Below the pieces are notes generated by a model. That model searched no databases, was not told the DNA's origin, and worked only from the letters and a program-made list of their open reading frames with translations. A DNA stretch of 32,555 bases from positions 1-32,555 of the forward strand of contig CAITUP010000086.1 of the NCBI GenBank assembly GCA_903895595.1. Direction: 5' to 3'. Within the stretch, counting starts at the first letter, position 1. Each line of letters starts with the position of its first letter. Below are positions 1 to 7,564 of the stretch, one piece after another. Both the position numbers and the translations under genes were made by a program. The stretch is from an uncultured Acetobacteraceae bacterium (lineage in GTDB: Bacteria; Pseudomonadota; Alphaproteobacteria; Acetobacterales; Acetobacteraceae).

Positions 1-10
1 ACCATGACGG
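1..10. repeat. Partial copy of REP-like palindromic element (window edge)
   Basis: The first ten bases, ACCATGACGG, equal the outer end of the palindromic element found intact at 6611-6686 and in shorter form at 3782-3812. The rest of this copy would lie outside the window. Ten bases alone is weak evidence, so this is tentative. Confidence 0.4.
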
Positions 11-45
11 AAAGTATCGGAAATCCGCCATATGCGATCCCCCTG

Positions 46-71
46 TGTGTGAACCTGGTAGGGCTTGTCCC
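46..71. repeat. Second REP-like short palindromic repeat, left copy
   Basis: The reverse complement of this stretch matches 32456-32481 at 19 of 26 positions. It shares GGG, a CCCTACC block and TTCACACA. The five bases between GGG and CCC are inverted between the copies (ACAAG versus CTTGT), as expected when a hairpin loop flips. This suggests a second family of small extragenic palindromes. Confidence 0.4.
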
Positions 72-73
72 CG

Positions 74-119
74 GGACCAATACGGGCAGAAAATCGCGAA
101 TTTTTGCCCGTATTGGTCC
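74..119. promoter_or_regulatory. Long perfect inverted repeat upstream of toxin copy 1
   Basis: Bases 74-88 (GGACCAATACGGGCA) and 105-119 are perfect 15-bp reverse complements. Inside them AAAAT (90-94) and ATTTT (100-104) continue the stem, leaving CGCGA as the loop. The structure ends 17 nt before the proposed toxin start. It could be an autoregulatory operator, an mRNA hairpin that insulates the toxin from read-through, or a mobile palindrome. There is no trailing T run on the plus strand beyond the stem, so a standard terminator is unlikely. Confidence 0.6.
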
Positions 120-136
120 TCGGCACGAGACCGAAG

Positions 137-418
137 ATGACGGATTGGATCGGCCAATTCCCCAATACAGTGTTCCGGGTACCTTCAAGCGATTGCGCTG
201 TCCCCAAGCCCGGATTCCTGGACACATGCGAGTTTCTGGGCTACATCTATGGCGAACGACGATGGCGTTCTCCCGATGGTCGCTACCTTTATACGTGGGA
301 TGGACTGCATGGCGAAATTGAGGTGTTCGACCGGCGCGGTCGCCACTCTTATGTGGCCGACGCTGTGACCGGTGTAACGTCCAAACCCAAGCGCAAAGGG
401 AGACGCATTCGTGTCTGA
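137..418 (+). CDS. Colicin E3/cloacin-type ribonuclease toxin, copy 1
   Basis: A 94-residue protein that is little more than the cytotoxic domain of colicin E3, the 16S rRNA-cleaving nuclease. The match covers the RRWRSPDG...YTWDGLHGEIE segment, and the order of catalytic residues is kept: Asp, His, Glu and Glu in WDGLHGEIE align with D510, H513, E515 and E517 of colicin E3. The basic tail KRKGRRIRV aligns with the E3 C-terminus that holds R545. Receptor-binding and translocation domains are absent, so it probably acts inside its own cell as a toxin-antitoxin style RNase. I chose ATG 137 because the upstream alternative (TTG 65) falls before the inverted repeat. The stop overlaps the next gene by 8 nt. 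Its last 72 residues are identical to copy 2 at 52 positions. The target (16S A-site) is inferred from the family. Confidence 0.8.
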   Translation: MTDWIGQFPNTVFRVPSSDCAVPKPGFLDTCEFLGYIYGERRWRSPDGRYLYTWDGLHGEIEVFDRRGRHSYVADAVTGVTSKPKRKGRRIRV

Positions 419-752
419 TGCCGATGTGATAACCGCCCCGTTCTTCGCCCTATATTGCGAGGGGCGAGCCGACGAAGACGACCTGCTGGATGCCACCGGA
501 GCGTGGCACGACTCCGGCGACGAAGAACAACGCGACCTGCCGGAATTCCTGGGTATGACGGAGGAGGAGTTCTGTATCCTGGGTATGGACGGCCGCTCTC
601 TCCCACTGTTGGCGGAAATTCGCCGCACCGGCCGTGACCTCCGCGCCGCCGTCGCCGAATATCTCGCGGCCATGAAGGCCAACCCGACCTACGAGGATCG
701 CTCCGCCATCTACGCCCTGACGCATTGGGTCGAGCGCCATTCATCATCGTGA
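411..752 (+). CDS. Putative immunity/antitoxin protein for E3-type RNase, copy 1
   Basis: A 113-residue acidic protein beginning at GTG 411, inside the toxin gene and 8 nt before its end, with AAAGGGAG upstream as ribosome-binding site. The second module has the same overlap and GTG start. It does not resemble the 84-residue colicin E3 immunity protein, so it appears to be a different inhibitor family. A central segment, [13 protein letters not shown], recalls small proteins of unknown function that carry a similar LHEFLGMTxEEY motif. An acidic protein coded directly after a basic nuclease and translationally coupled to it is most simply its inhibitor. That role is inferred from context. Identity to copy 2 is 78 of 113 positions, lowest at residues 4-31 and 51-58, where partner specificity could lie. 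Confidence 0.65.
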   Translation: MSDADVITAPFFALYCEGRADEDDLLDATGAWHDSGDEEQRDLPEFLGMTEEEFCILGMDGRSLPLLAEIRRTGRDLRAAVAEYLAAMKANPTYEDRSAIYALTHWVERHSSS

Positions 753-813
753 TTTATGGCGCCACACGCGATTTTTTGCGTCGGCCGTTAACGGAAAATT
801 AATCCTTCCCGCC

Positions 814-854
814 GCATACTTGCCTGTCAGCTTCGCCGACATGCAAAAGTATGC
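814..854. promoter_or_regulatory. Inverted repeat spanning toxin copy 2 start
   Basis: GCATACTT (814-821) and AAGTATGC (847-854) are perfect reverse complements, and the right arm contains the proposed ATG of toxin copy 2 (851). Pairing would bury the start codon, and no strong ribosome-binding site is visible. This could limit translation of the toxin. An 8-bp stem with a 25-nt loop is modest, so the role is speculative. Confidence 0.35.
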
Positions 855-1090
855 ACTTGCCTTATATTCCGATCCCCAGGCCAGGATTCCTGGACAAATG
901 CGAGTCTCTCGGCTACATCTATGGCGAACGACGATGGCGTTCGCCTGACGGCCAGCGTTTATTCACCTGGGATGGCCTGCATGGCGAGATCGAGGGGTAC
1001 GACAAGCGTGGCAATCATGCCGGTGTCTTCGACGCAGTGACCGGCGCGTTTATCAAATCGAAGCGCAGAGGGAGAACTATCCGTGTCTGA
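851..1090 (+). CDS. Colicin E3/cloacin-type ribonuclease toxin, copy 2
   Basis: A 79-residue tandem paralogue of the toxin at 137-418. WDGLHGEIE is intact (D41, H44, E46, E48), as is the basic tail. It lacks the first 15 or so residues of copy 1, so the PGFLDKCESLGYIYGERRW segment lies almost at the N-terminus. A 32-nt run beginning GGCTACATCTATGG is identical in both copies at DNA level, pointing to fairly recent duplication or gene conversion. ATG 851 is the chosen start, although the ribosome-binding site is poor. Its end overlaps the following GTG by 8 nt, exactly as in copy 1. Ribosomal RNA cleavage is the known activity of the family and was not tested here. Confidence 0.78.
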   Translation: MHLPYIPIPRPGFLDKCESLGYIYGERRWRSPDGQRLFTWDGLHGEIEGYDKRGNHAGVFDAVTGAFIKSKRRGRTIRV

Positions 1091-1424
1091 CGTCGATGCC
1101 CCGACCTCACTCTTCTTCGACCGCTACTGCGAAGGCCGAGTGGACGAAGATGCGATAAGCGACGGGATCGAAACATGGCACGATTCCGGCGACGAAGAAC
1201 AACGCGACCTGCCGGAGTTCCTCGGCATGACCGATGACGAATACGTGATCTGGGCCATGGACGGCCGCTCCCTCCCGATGCTCGCCGAAGCCCGCCGCAC
1301 CGGCCGCAACCTCCGCGACGCCGTGGCCGAACACCTCGCCGCCATGCAGGCCAATCCGACCCGCGAAGACGGCACCGCCATCTACGCCCTGACGCATTGG
1401 GTCGCGCGCAACCCTCCTCCCTGA
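1083..1424 (+). CDS. Putative immunity/antitoxin protein for E3-type RNase, copy 2
   Basis: A 113-residue acidic paralogue of the protein at 411-752, with the same length, GTG start and overlap. The block [19 protein letters not shown] and the C-terminal AIYALTHWV are unchanged, whereas residues 4-31 differ heavily. AGAGGGAG upstream of GTG 1083 is the likely ribosome-binding site. The gene ends 62 bp before hisS on the same strand, so read-through from the toxin modules into hisS is possible. Function is inferred from the coupling with the nuclease gene. Whether the two partners cross-protect is unknown. Confidence 0.65.
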   Translation: MSDVDAPTSLFFDRYCEGRVDEDAISDGIETWHDSGDEEQRDLPEFLGMTDDEYVIWAMDGRSLPMLAEARRTGRNLRDAVAEHLAAMQANPTREDGTAIYALTHWVARNPPP

Positions 1425-1486
1425 AGCAAACGCTTGCCTCCCGGTCCGCAGGCGCTACTTTGCCGCCCCTGCGAAGGGAAACCACC

Positions 1487-2722
1487 GTGACCGACCTCCA
1501 ACCAGCCCGCGGCACCCACGACCTGATCGGGGACGACCAGCGCCGCTTCCATCACGTCGCCGAGACCGCGCGCCGCATCGCCGCGACCTACGGCTTCGAC
1601 GAATGGATCACCCCCATCTTCGAAGACACCCGCGTCTTCTCCCGCACGCTCGGCGAGACCTCCGACGTCGTGATGAAGGAAATGTATACGTTCGACGATC
1701 GCGGCGGCGATTCCGTCACGCTCCGCCCCGAGGGCACCGCCGGCGTCTGCCGAGCGCTGGTGACGAACGGGCTGACGCAGAGCCTGCCGCAGAAGGTTTT
1801 TTATGCCGGCCCGATGTTCCGGTATGAGCGCCCGCAGAAAGGCCGCTACCGCCAGTTCCACCAGATCGGCGTGGAACTGATCGGCCCGTCGGAGCCTCTG
1901 GCCGACGCCGAGGCCATCGCCTGCGGCTGGGACATCCTGAAAGCCCTGGGCGTCGCGGCTGACACGATCCTGGAAATCAATACGTTAGGCGACAAGGAAA
2001 GCCACGCCGCCTACCGTGACGCGCTGATCGCCTACTTCACCGGGCACCAAGGCGCCTTGTCCAAGGACAGCCTGACGCGCCTGGAACGCAACCCCATGCG
2101 CATCCTGGACAGCAAGGACGAGGGCGACCGCCGCATCGTCGCGGACGCGCCAACAATTATCCCGTATCTGACCGAAGCCGCCGCTGGATTTTACGCGAAG
2201 GTGAAGGCGCATCTGACACACCTCGGCGTCCCGTTCCGCGAGAACCCCCGCATCGTCCGCGGCCTGGACTACTACGGCCACACCGCCTTCGAGTTCGTGA
2301 CGTCGAAACTCGGCGCCCAAGGCACTGTCATGGCCGGCGGCCGCTACGACGGCTTGGTGGCCGAGATGGGCGGCCCATCCACCCCCGCCGTCGGCTGGGC
2401 CGCCGGGATCGAACGCCTGAGCATGCTGATGGATGCCGCCCCCGCGCCGGTCGCCCCGGTCGCCGTGGTCCCGATCGGCGACGCCGCCGAGGCTGCCGCT
2501 CTGACAGTGCTGCAATCGCTGCGTGCCGCCGGCGTGCGAGCCGAAATGTCCTACCGCGGCAACCTCCGCCGTCGCATGGAACGCGCCAACAAGCTCGGCG
2601 CCCGAGCAGCGGTGATCATGGGGGAGGACGACATCGCCAAGGGCGTCGCACAGGTGAAAAACCTGGGCACGGGCGCGCAGGAAGCGGTGGCCCTGGATGC
2701 GGTGGCCGCTTTCCTGTCATGA
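1487..2722 (+). CDS. hisS: Histidine--tRNA ligase
   Basis: Class II aminoacyl-tRNA synthetase that charges tRNA-His in the cytoplasm. The 411-residue product has motif 2 with the [15 protein letters not shown] stretch at about 112-126, the HisRS-specific [13 protein letters not shown] at 258-270, and GGRYDGL at 284-290, followed by an anticodon-binding domain. The start is GTG 1487, preceded by AAGGGA at about 8 nt; the frame is open further upstream but that extension has no homology. The stop overlaps the start of prfA as ATGA, so the two are translationally coupled. Length and motifs are normal. Confidence 0.97.
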   Translation: MTDLQPARGTHDLIGDDQRRFHHVAETARRIAATYGFDEWITPIFEDTRVFSRTLGETSDVVMKEMYTFDDRGGDSVTLRPEGTAGVCRALVTNGLTQSLPQKVFYAGPMFRYERPQKGRYRQFHQIGVELIGPSEPLADAEAIACGWDILKALGVAADTILEINTLGDKESHAAYRDALIAYFTGHQGALSKDSLTRLERNPMRILDSKDEGDRRIVADAPTIIPYLTEAAAGFYAKVKAHLTHLGVPFRENPRIVRGLDYYGHTAFEFVTSKLGAQGTVMAGGRYDGLVAEMGGPSTPAVGWAAGIERLSMLMDAAPAPVAPVAVVPIGDAAEAAALTVLQSLRAAGVRAEMSYRGNLRRRMERANKLGARAAVIMGEDDIAKGVAQVKNLGTGAQEAVALDAVAAFLS

Positions 2723-3774
2723 ACCTCGCGCTGAAACTGGACCGGATCGCCGCCCGCGCGGATGAACTTCGCGCTCTGCTGGGCGAGGGAATCTCCGGGG
2801 AGGCTTACGTCAAAGCATCCCGCGAACTGAACGACATCGAGCCCGTCGTCGCCCGCATTGGCGATCTGCGCGCGGCTGAACAGGCGCGGGAGGAAGCGGA
2901 AACGCTGTTGGCCGATCCCGAAATGCGCGGCTTGGCGGAAGCGGAACTGTTCGAACTGAAAGAACGCATCCCCGCACTGGAACACGAAATCCGCCTCGCG
3001 CTGCTGCCGAAGGACGAAGCCGATGCGCGTTCCGCGATCCTGGAAGTCCGCCCCGCCGCCGGCGGCGATGAGGCCGGTCTGTTCGCAGCCGAATTGTTCC
3101 AGATGTATCAAAAATACGCCGAGGGCAAAGGCTGGAAATTCGAGCTGATGGAATACGGCGACACCGAACTCGGGGGCTTGAAGGAAGGCATCGCGGAAAT
3201 CACCGGGCGCAACGTGTTTGCCCGCCTAAAATACGAATCCGGCGTGCATCGCGTGCAGCGCGTGCCGGCGACGGAGAGCCAGGGGCGGATTCATACGTCC
3301 ACGGTCACGGTGGCGGTGCTGCCGGAGGCCGAGGAAGTCGATGTCGAGGTGAACGAAGGCGATTTGCGGATCGATGTTTATCGAGCATCGGGTGCCGGCG
3401 GGCAGCACGTGAACAAGACAGAAAGTGCGGTGCGTATCACGCATATTCCGACCGGGATCGTGGTGGCGATGCAGGAAGAACGGAGCCAACATAAAAATCG
3501 CGCCAAGGCGATGAAGATATTACGATCTCGGATGTACGAGCAGCAGCGTGCGTCGTTGTCGGCGACGCGGGCGGCGGATCGTAAGAACCAGGTTGGAACG
3601 GGAGATCGTTCGGAACGGATACGGACGTATAACTTCCCGCAAGGGCGAGTTTCGGATCATCGGATCAATCTGACCTTGTATAAGATCGATCGCGTGATGA
3701 TGGGGGATTTGGACGAGTTCGTCGACAAACTCACCGCCGAAGATCAGGCAGCGCGTCTGGCGGCGGACGAGTAG
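2719..3774 (+). CDS. prfA: Peptide chain release factor 1
   Basis: Release factor that reads UAA and UAG in the ribosomal A site. The 351-residue protein has the codon-recognition PxT motif as PAT at 183-185 and the catalytic GGQ at 227-229, within [13 protein letters not shown]. The N-terminal helical domain is present. The gene overlaps hisS by 4 nt. In many proteobacteria prmC, encoding the methyltransferase that modifies the GGQ glutamine, follows prfA. Here the operon stops and a convergent acyl-CoA cluster begins after a palindromic element. Confidence 0.97.
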   Translation: MNLALKLDRIAARADELRALLGEGISGEAYVKASRELNDIEPVVARIGDLRAAEQAREEAETLLADPEMRGLAEAELFELKERIPALEHEIRLALLPKDEADARSAILEVRPAAGGDEAGLFAAELFQMYQKYAEGKGWKFELMEYGDTELGGLKEGIAEITGRNVFARLKYESGVHRVQRVPATESQGRIHTSTVTVAVLPEAEEVDVEVNEGDLRIDVYRASGAGGQHVNKTESAVRITHIPTGIVVAMQEERSQHKNRAKAMKILRSRMYEQQRASLSATRAADRKNQVGTGDRSERIRTYNFPQGRVSDHRINLTLYKIDRVMMGDLDEFVDKLTAEDQAARLAADE

Positions 3775-3781
3775 GGGTACT

Positions 3782-3812
3782 CGTCATGGTCGGGCCTGAC
3801 CCGACCATGACG
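3782..3812. repeat. REP-like palindrome, short form
   Basis: CGTCATGGTCGGG (3782-3794) and its exact reverse complement (3800-3812) flank the loop CCTGA, giving a 13-bp perfect stem. It lies between the convergent ends of prfA and the DUF35 gene and matches the arms of the elements at 6611-6686 and 12890-12964. It may serve as a bidirectional terminator here, but no T run follows on either strand. Confidence 0.8.
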
Positions 3813-3820
3813 GTGTTGTA

Positions 3821-4273
3821 TCAAGCTAACTCGAACCAGAAATCCAGCATCTCGCCTTTCCGCTCTTCCGCGAATTTCGTCGTCACCCGCGTCCCGATCT
3901 TCAATTTCTCCGCGGCAGCAGCCGGATCGGTCAGATCGACGCCCTTGAAATACCCGCCCAAAGCGGTATCCGCGCCATCCAGCAGCACATACCCGAACGC
4001 ATAAGGCGGCGGCGGCAGGTTCTTGAACGCTTCGTACACCATCGTGAACGCTTCGATCTTGCCCCCAGGCCCGACCTTCACCCATTCCTCGGTCGGCAGC
4101 AGCGTCTCATCCGAAAAGGACCGAGGCGGTACCATCACCTTTCCGCTACCCGCCGAACGGCGGCCGTAGATCGCCGCCTCATCGCGGATGCGGGTGTAGA
4201 ACGAACTCGCGGTCTCACCCAGCGCGTGGTCGTAGGTGATGCTCCAGACTTCCTGGCGTCCTAACAGTTCCAT
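3821..4273 (-). CDS. DUF35 OB-fold protein lacking zinc-ribbon cysteines
   Basis: A 150-residue protein of the DUF35 (ChsH2/YkoF-neighbour OB-fold) type that commonly partners thiolase-like proteins. The PPRSF motif at about 49-53 and the C-terminal OB-fold, with YVLLDGADTALGGYF, fit the family. The N-terminal rubredoxin-like knuckles normally contribute four cysteines around that PPR motif, but this protein has no cysteine at all, so the zinc ribbon is degenerate. It starts 1 nt after the thiolase-like stop at 4275 and is the last gene of the minus-strand cluster. A role as accessory or activating subunit is inferred from the known Ltp2-ChsH2 pairing in steroid side-chain degradation. Confidence 0.8.
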   Translation of the reverse strand: MELLGRQEVWSITYDHALGETASSFYTRIRDEAAIYGRRSAGSGKVMVPPRSFSDETLLPTEEWVKVGPGGKIEAFTMVYEAFKNLPPPPYAFGYVLLDGADTALGGYFKGVDLTDPAAAAEKLKIGTRVTTKFAEERKGEMLDFWFELA

Positions 4274-4274
4274 T

Positions 4275-5456
4275 TTATGCCTCTATGACCATGGTGCCGA
4301 AGATTTGGTGATCGCCGCCGTTGCCGCTGGCAATCCCCACGCGTGCGCCTTCCACTTGGTGCGCCCCGGCGCGGCCCCAGACCTGCAAAGCGGTCTCGGC
4401 CACGCGCGCCATGGCGGTGACCGCGATGGCGTTGGTGCACAACGTGCCGCCGGAGGGGTTCACCGGAATGCGGCCCCCCAGCTCGTATTCCCCGTCCCGC
4501 AGCCGCTGGATCGACTCGCCGGGGCGGGAGCACAAACGCGCCGCGTCGATGGCGTGATATTCCGTGTTGCTGAACGGCGCGTAGAGTTCTGCGATGTGCA
4601 CTTGCTTCATCGGGTCCTTGATCCCCGCCATTTTATACGATCGTTCGAACGACCGCCCCAGCGCGTGCGCCCCGGAATGTTCGGCGGTGGGATTGTTCCC
4701 CATCCGGTCACCCATCCAGTAAGTCTCGGCGCAATGCGCCACGCCGGTGATCCAGACGGCATCGAGATGATTGTCGCGGATGTATTTCTCCGACGCCAGC
4801 ACCAAGGCCGCGCCGCCAGTCGATTGCGGGCAGCAATCCAGCAGCTTGATCGGCCAGGAGATGATGCGGGATTCCAGAACCTCGTCGATCGTCACCGGCT
4901 TCCGCAGATGCGCGTTGTGATTCAGCGAGGCATGCCGGCGATTTTTCACCGTGACACGCGCCATATCGACTTCGGTCATGCCGAATTGCTGCATATAGCG
5001 CACGCCGGACATCGCCAGCATGTTGATGGTGCCTAACGGCAACGGACGCTCGTAGCTGGGGTCCCAGATCTTGTTCAAAACCGACTGGGAGTCGCCGCAC
5101 TCGCCGACCTTATCGGCACCTGCCGTCAGCACCACGTCGAACGCACCGGAAGCGACATGATAATACGCCGCCGCCGTTGCGGAAATGCCGGTGGAGCCGC
5201 CGGTGTTAATGCGCAAAAACGGCTTCATCCGCCCACCGACCGCATCGACGCCCAGGCGTTCGGCGTTGCCGATCCCCACCATCGCGTCGGGGGACAGCGA
5301 GTAGACCACCGCCTCGATGGCGTCGAAATCCATTTTCGCATCCGCCATCGCCATGACGACGGCTTCGCGCACCAGTTCCGGATAATTGGCATCGTCGCGC
5401 CGGGCGCGGAACGCCGACTGGCCGATGCCGATAATGCCGACCCGATCGCCGCTCAT
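4275..5456 (-). CDS. SCP2/Ltp-type thiolase-like protein 1
   Basis: A 393-residue protein of the thiolase superfamily, SCP2-thiolase-like branch (lipid-transfer/Ltp type). It has the N-terminal VGIIGIGQSAF, the nucleophile-elbow region INTGGSTG at 83-90, and the C-terminal VNPSGGTLCTNAIA. A canonical thiolase has Cys at the elbow and GHP after the SGG glycines. Here the elbow has Gly/Ser and the GHP position reads CTN, so both catalytic residues are missing. With the adjoining DUF35 gene this recalls Ltp2-ChsH2, which is a retro-aldolase, rather than an acetyl-CoA acyltransferase. The ATG overlaps the preceding gene by 4 nt. The substrate is not deducible. Confidence 0.85.
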   Translation of the reverse strand: MSGDRVGIIGIGQSAFRARRDDANYPELVREAVVMAMADAKMDFDAIEAVVYSLSPDAMVGIGNAERLGVDAVGGRMKPFLRINTGGSTGISATAAAYYHVASGAFDVVLTAGADKVGECGDSQSVLNKIWDPSYERPLPLGTINMLAMSGVRYMQQFGMTEVDMARVTVKNRRHASLNHNAHLRKPVTIDEVLESRIISWPIKLLDCCPQSTGGAALVLASEKYIRDNHLDAVWITGVAHCAETYWMGDRMGNNPTAEHSGAHALGRSFERSYKMAGIKDPMKQVHIAELYAPFSNTEYHAIDAARLCSRPGESIQRLRDGEYELGGRIPVNPSGGTLCTNAIAVTAMARVAETALQVWGRAGAHQVEGARVGIASGNGGDHQIFGTMVIEA

Positions 5457-6583
5457 GGGCGTGCCTCCTGCCCTAAAACAACCGCTGCCTGATACTGCAT
5501 CGCGAAGCCGCTGCCGGCATGCGCCAAGCCGCGTTTCACGCCGGGAATTTGGTGTTTACCGGCGAGGCCGCGCACCTGCTGCGCGATTTCCGCGATGCGG
5601 ATCATGCCAGTGCAGAACACCGGATTCCAGGTCAATACGCCACCGGAGGGATTAACCGGCAGGCGTCCGCCGGCACCGAACGTGCCATCGGCGGCGCGCG
5701 CGGTCCAATCGTTCCGGTGGCAAAGCCCCAGAGCCTCGTAAGCCAGCAGCTCAGAATATGGCGTGGCATCGGTCATTTCGGCGACGCCGAACGCGCCGTC
5801 GGGGTTCGCGATTCCCGCCATTTTATAGGCCTGATGCGCCGCGGCCACCAACGCCGGCGCCTTGGTCAGATCGCGGTCGCCGAGGAACGCGGCTTCCGTC
5901 GCCCAACCCATCCCCTGCACCCACGCAACATTTTTAATCCACCGCTCGGCGATAAATTCCGGCGACGCCAGCACCATCGCGACCGCGCCCGTGACGGGTT
6001 CGGAGGTCATGCCGGGTGTCAACGGCCAGCGCATTTTGCCCGACGGACCCTGATCGCCCCAGGCCGCAGTACCGAAAGCGCGGTTTTTCGCGGCCACGGC
6101 CTCGGCCGCCGAACGTGCGCCCGGCACGGCGTTTTCGATGGCAGATGCCTGCAACGCATGCGCCGACAATTCGTCCTGCGGCAGCGCCCGGTGGAAATAG
6201 GGATCGTTGCCGAGGCGCTGCGCCTCCGGCATGGACGAAACCTCGGTCGGGCTCCAGGACACGACCAGTTGCGTGCGGAACTGTCCGGTCGCGACCCGCA
6301 ACGCGCCCAGAATGAACGCGTGTTCGGACCCTGACGGCGTGGACATGATGTCGCGATCGACACCGCCCACCGACCCGGATGCCATCATCACCGAGATCGA
6401 GCGTCCATCGAACTGATCGTTCGACCCGACGGCGATGCCGTCGATGTCGGCGATCGTCAGGCCGGCGTCTTTCAGCGCCATTTGCGCCGTGTCGTAGATG
6501 ATTTCCTCCAACGACCGATCGCGGCTGGCGATGACCGGCCGGATCGCGCAGCCGATGACCCCTGGCTGGACTTTTAAACCCAT
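5453..6583 (-). CDS. SCP2/Ltp-type thiolase-like protein 2
   Basis: A 376-residue thiolase-superfamily paralogue of the next gene, sharing its general layout and the C-terminal VNPSGGVLTWNPVF. The elbow region reads STPSGSEHAF at 81-90, with no Cys, and the GHP His is replaced (TWN). Two coupled thiolase-like proteins followed by DUF35 suggest a heteromeric complex. The start at 6583 is preceded on the coding strand by CCGGAG. The gene is separated from the upstream cyclase gene by 114 bp that contain a REP-like element, so it may be transcribed separately. Annotating it as acetyl-CoA acetyltransferase would be unsafe. Confidence 0.83.
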   Translation of the reverse strand: MGLKVQPGVIGCAIRPVIASRDRSLEEIIYDTAQMALKDAGLTIADIDGIAVGSNDQFDGRSISVMMASGSVGGVDRDIMSTPSGSEHAFILGALRVATGQFRTQLVVSWSPTEVSSMPEAQRLGNDPYFHRALPQDELSAHALQASAIENAVPGARSAAEAVAAKNRAFGTAAWGDQGPSGKMRWPLTPGMTSEPVTGAVAMVLASPEFIAERWIKNVAWVQGMGWATEAAFLGDRDLTKAPALVAAAHQAYKMAGIANPDGAFGVAEMTDATPYSELLAYEALGLCHRNDWTARAADGTFGAGGRLPVNPSGGVLTWNPVFCTGMIRIAEIAQQVRGLAGKHQIPGVKRGLAHAGSGFAMQYQAAVVLGQEARP

Positions 6584-6610
6584 GGTTCCAACTCCGGTTT
6601 CATAAAAACA

Positions 6611-6686
6611 CCGTCATGGTCGGGCTTGACCCGACCAACTCAGGCCAACGGGATACAGGTGGTCGGGTCAAGCCCGACCATGACGG
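6611..6686. repeat. REP-like element, long form with perfect 26-bp inverted ends
   Basis: Bases 6611-6636 and 6661-6686 are exact reverse complements (26 bp). Each arm contains the smaller palindrome GGTCGGG-CTTGA-CCCGACC. The 24-bp centre contains AACTCAGGCCAA and GGATACAGGT. The element at 12890-12964 has the same centre with few changes. It lies between the cyclase stop and the start of thiolase-like gene 2. Two REP-like hairpins in inverted order separated by a short spacer is the layout of REPINs, which are mobilised by RAYT transposases; none is visible in this window. Confidence 0.85.
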
Positions 6687-6697
6687 GGGCGTGGATG

Positions 6698-7564
6698 TCA
6701 CAGTACCGCCATCGGGCTGATCGGGCTACCCGTTCCGCCGACAACCGGCAGAGGGCTGGCGGCGAACATGAATTCGTGCCGGCCGGTGGACGCCAATCCG
6801 CCCAAAACCAAGCCTTCCAACAGCGGGATTCCGAAATCTCGGATCAACCGCTGGTGCACGGGGAATACGAACCCGGTCGGGAACGGCAATACCTCGACCG
6901 CGTAATTATCGGCGCCGAGCACCGCGATATCGCGTTCGGCCAGCCAAAGGCCGGCTTCCACGTTCAATCCGGGTTCCGCGTTGAACGATTTAGCGCCGGC
7001 ACGTTCTGCCCATCCGGTGCGAATCAGCACGATATCGCCTTTTCCCACGCGCACGCCCGCACGCGCGGCGGCTTGTTCCAGGTCCGATGCCCCGATGGAC
7101 TCGCCGTCCGCCAGAGGCGCCCCGCGCAAAGCCGCCACGTCCAGCAGTACGCCGCGCCCGGCGATCGGCCCCATCTTATCGATCCCGCAACGCGATGCGC
7201 CGGTATTGCTGCGCGTCCCATCGCCGGGAAATCCGTTGTACAGCGCGTCGTCGTACCAAGCATGGCACAAAGCATCGATATGCGTGCCGATATGCAACGG
7301 CAGCACTACCGTATCCTCGGCGAACTGAAACCCGCCGGGCCGGCGCGCACCCGCCGCGTAATCCCCGCCGTCGCGCCCCATGAAATGCTGCACGCCCGCG
7401 CGATGTTCCGGCACGGGGGTCCGTGGCGATAACGGTTGCGCCAACGACAACACCTGACCCGACCGCACCAGTCCGGCCGCATGCCGGACCTGATCCAAAC
7501 CGATGTGGTTCAGGGCGCCTCGTTCATCGTCCGGCCCCCAGCGGTTCCAATTATCCTGGCTCAT
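6698..7564 (-). CDS. Cyclase-family metal-dependent hydrolase (kynurenine-formamidase-like)
   Basis: A 288-residue member of the cyclase family (PF04199), which includes bacterial kynurenine formamidase and other metal-dependent amidases and esterases. The metal-binding signature HxGTHxD is HIGTHID at 91-97. The start is ATG 7564, which overlaps the acyl-CoA synthetase stop as ATGA, indicating translational coupling. The reading frame is open further upstream but is antiparallel noise there. Length fits the cytoplasmic branch often found in aromatic or alicyclic degradation clusters. The substrate is unknown; hydrolysis of a cyclic acyl intermediate is possible given the CoA-dependent neighbours. 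Confidence 0.88.
   Translation of the reverse strand: MSQDNWNRWGPDDERGALNHIGLDQVRHAAGLVRSGQVLSLAQPLSPRTPVPEHRAGVQHFMGRDGGDYAAGARRPGGFQFAEDTVVLPLHIGTHIDALCHAWYDDALYNGFPGDGTRSNTGASRCGIDKMGPIAGRGVLLDVAALRGAPLADGESIGASDLEQAAARAGVRVGKGDIVLIRTGWAERAGAKSFNAEPGLNVEAGLWLAERDIAVLGADNYAVEVLPFPTGFVFPVHQRLIRDFGIPLLEGLVLGGLASTGRHEFMFAASPLPVVGGTGSPISPMAVL

Noticed and set aside
137-418. Secreted colicin or contact-dependent toxin
   Set aside because: Receptor-binding, translocation and signal sequences are all absent, so only the nuclease domain is present.
881-893. Palindrome CCAGGATTCCTGG near the start of toxin copy 2
   Set aside because: It encodes the conserved PGFL residues and is not kept as a palindrome in copy 1.
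5519-6334. 271-codon plus-strand frame
   Set aside because: Antisense to thiolase-like gene 2 with His/Arg-rich nonsense composition.
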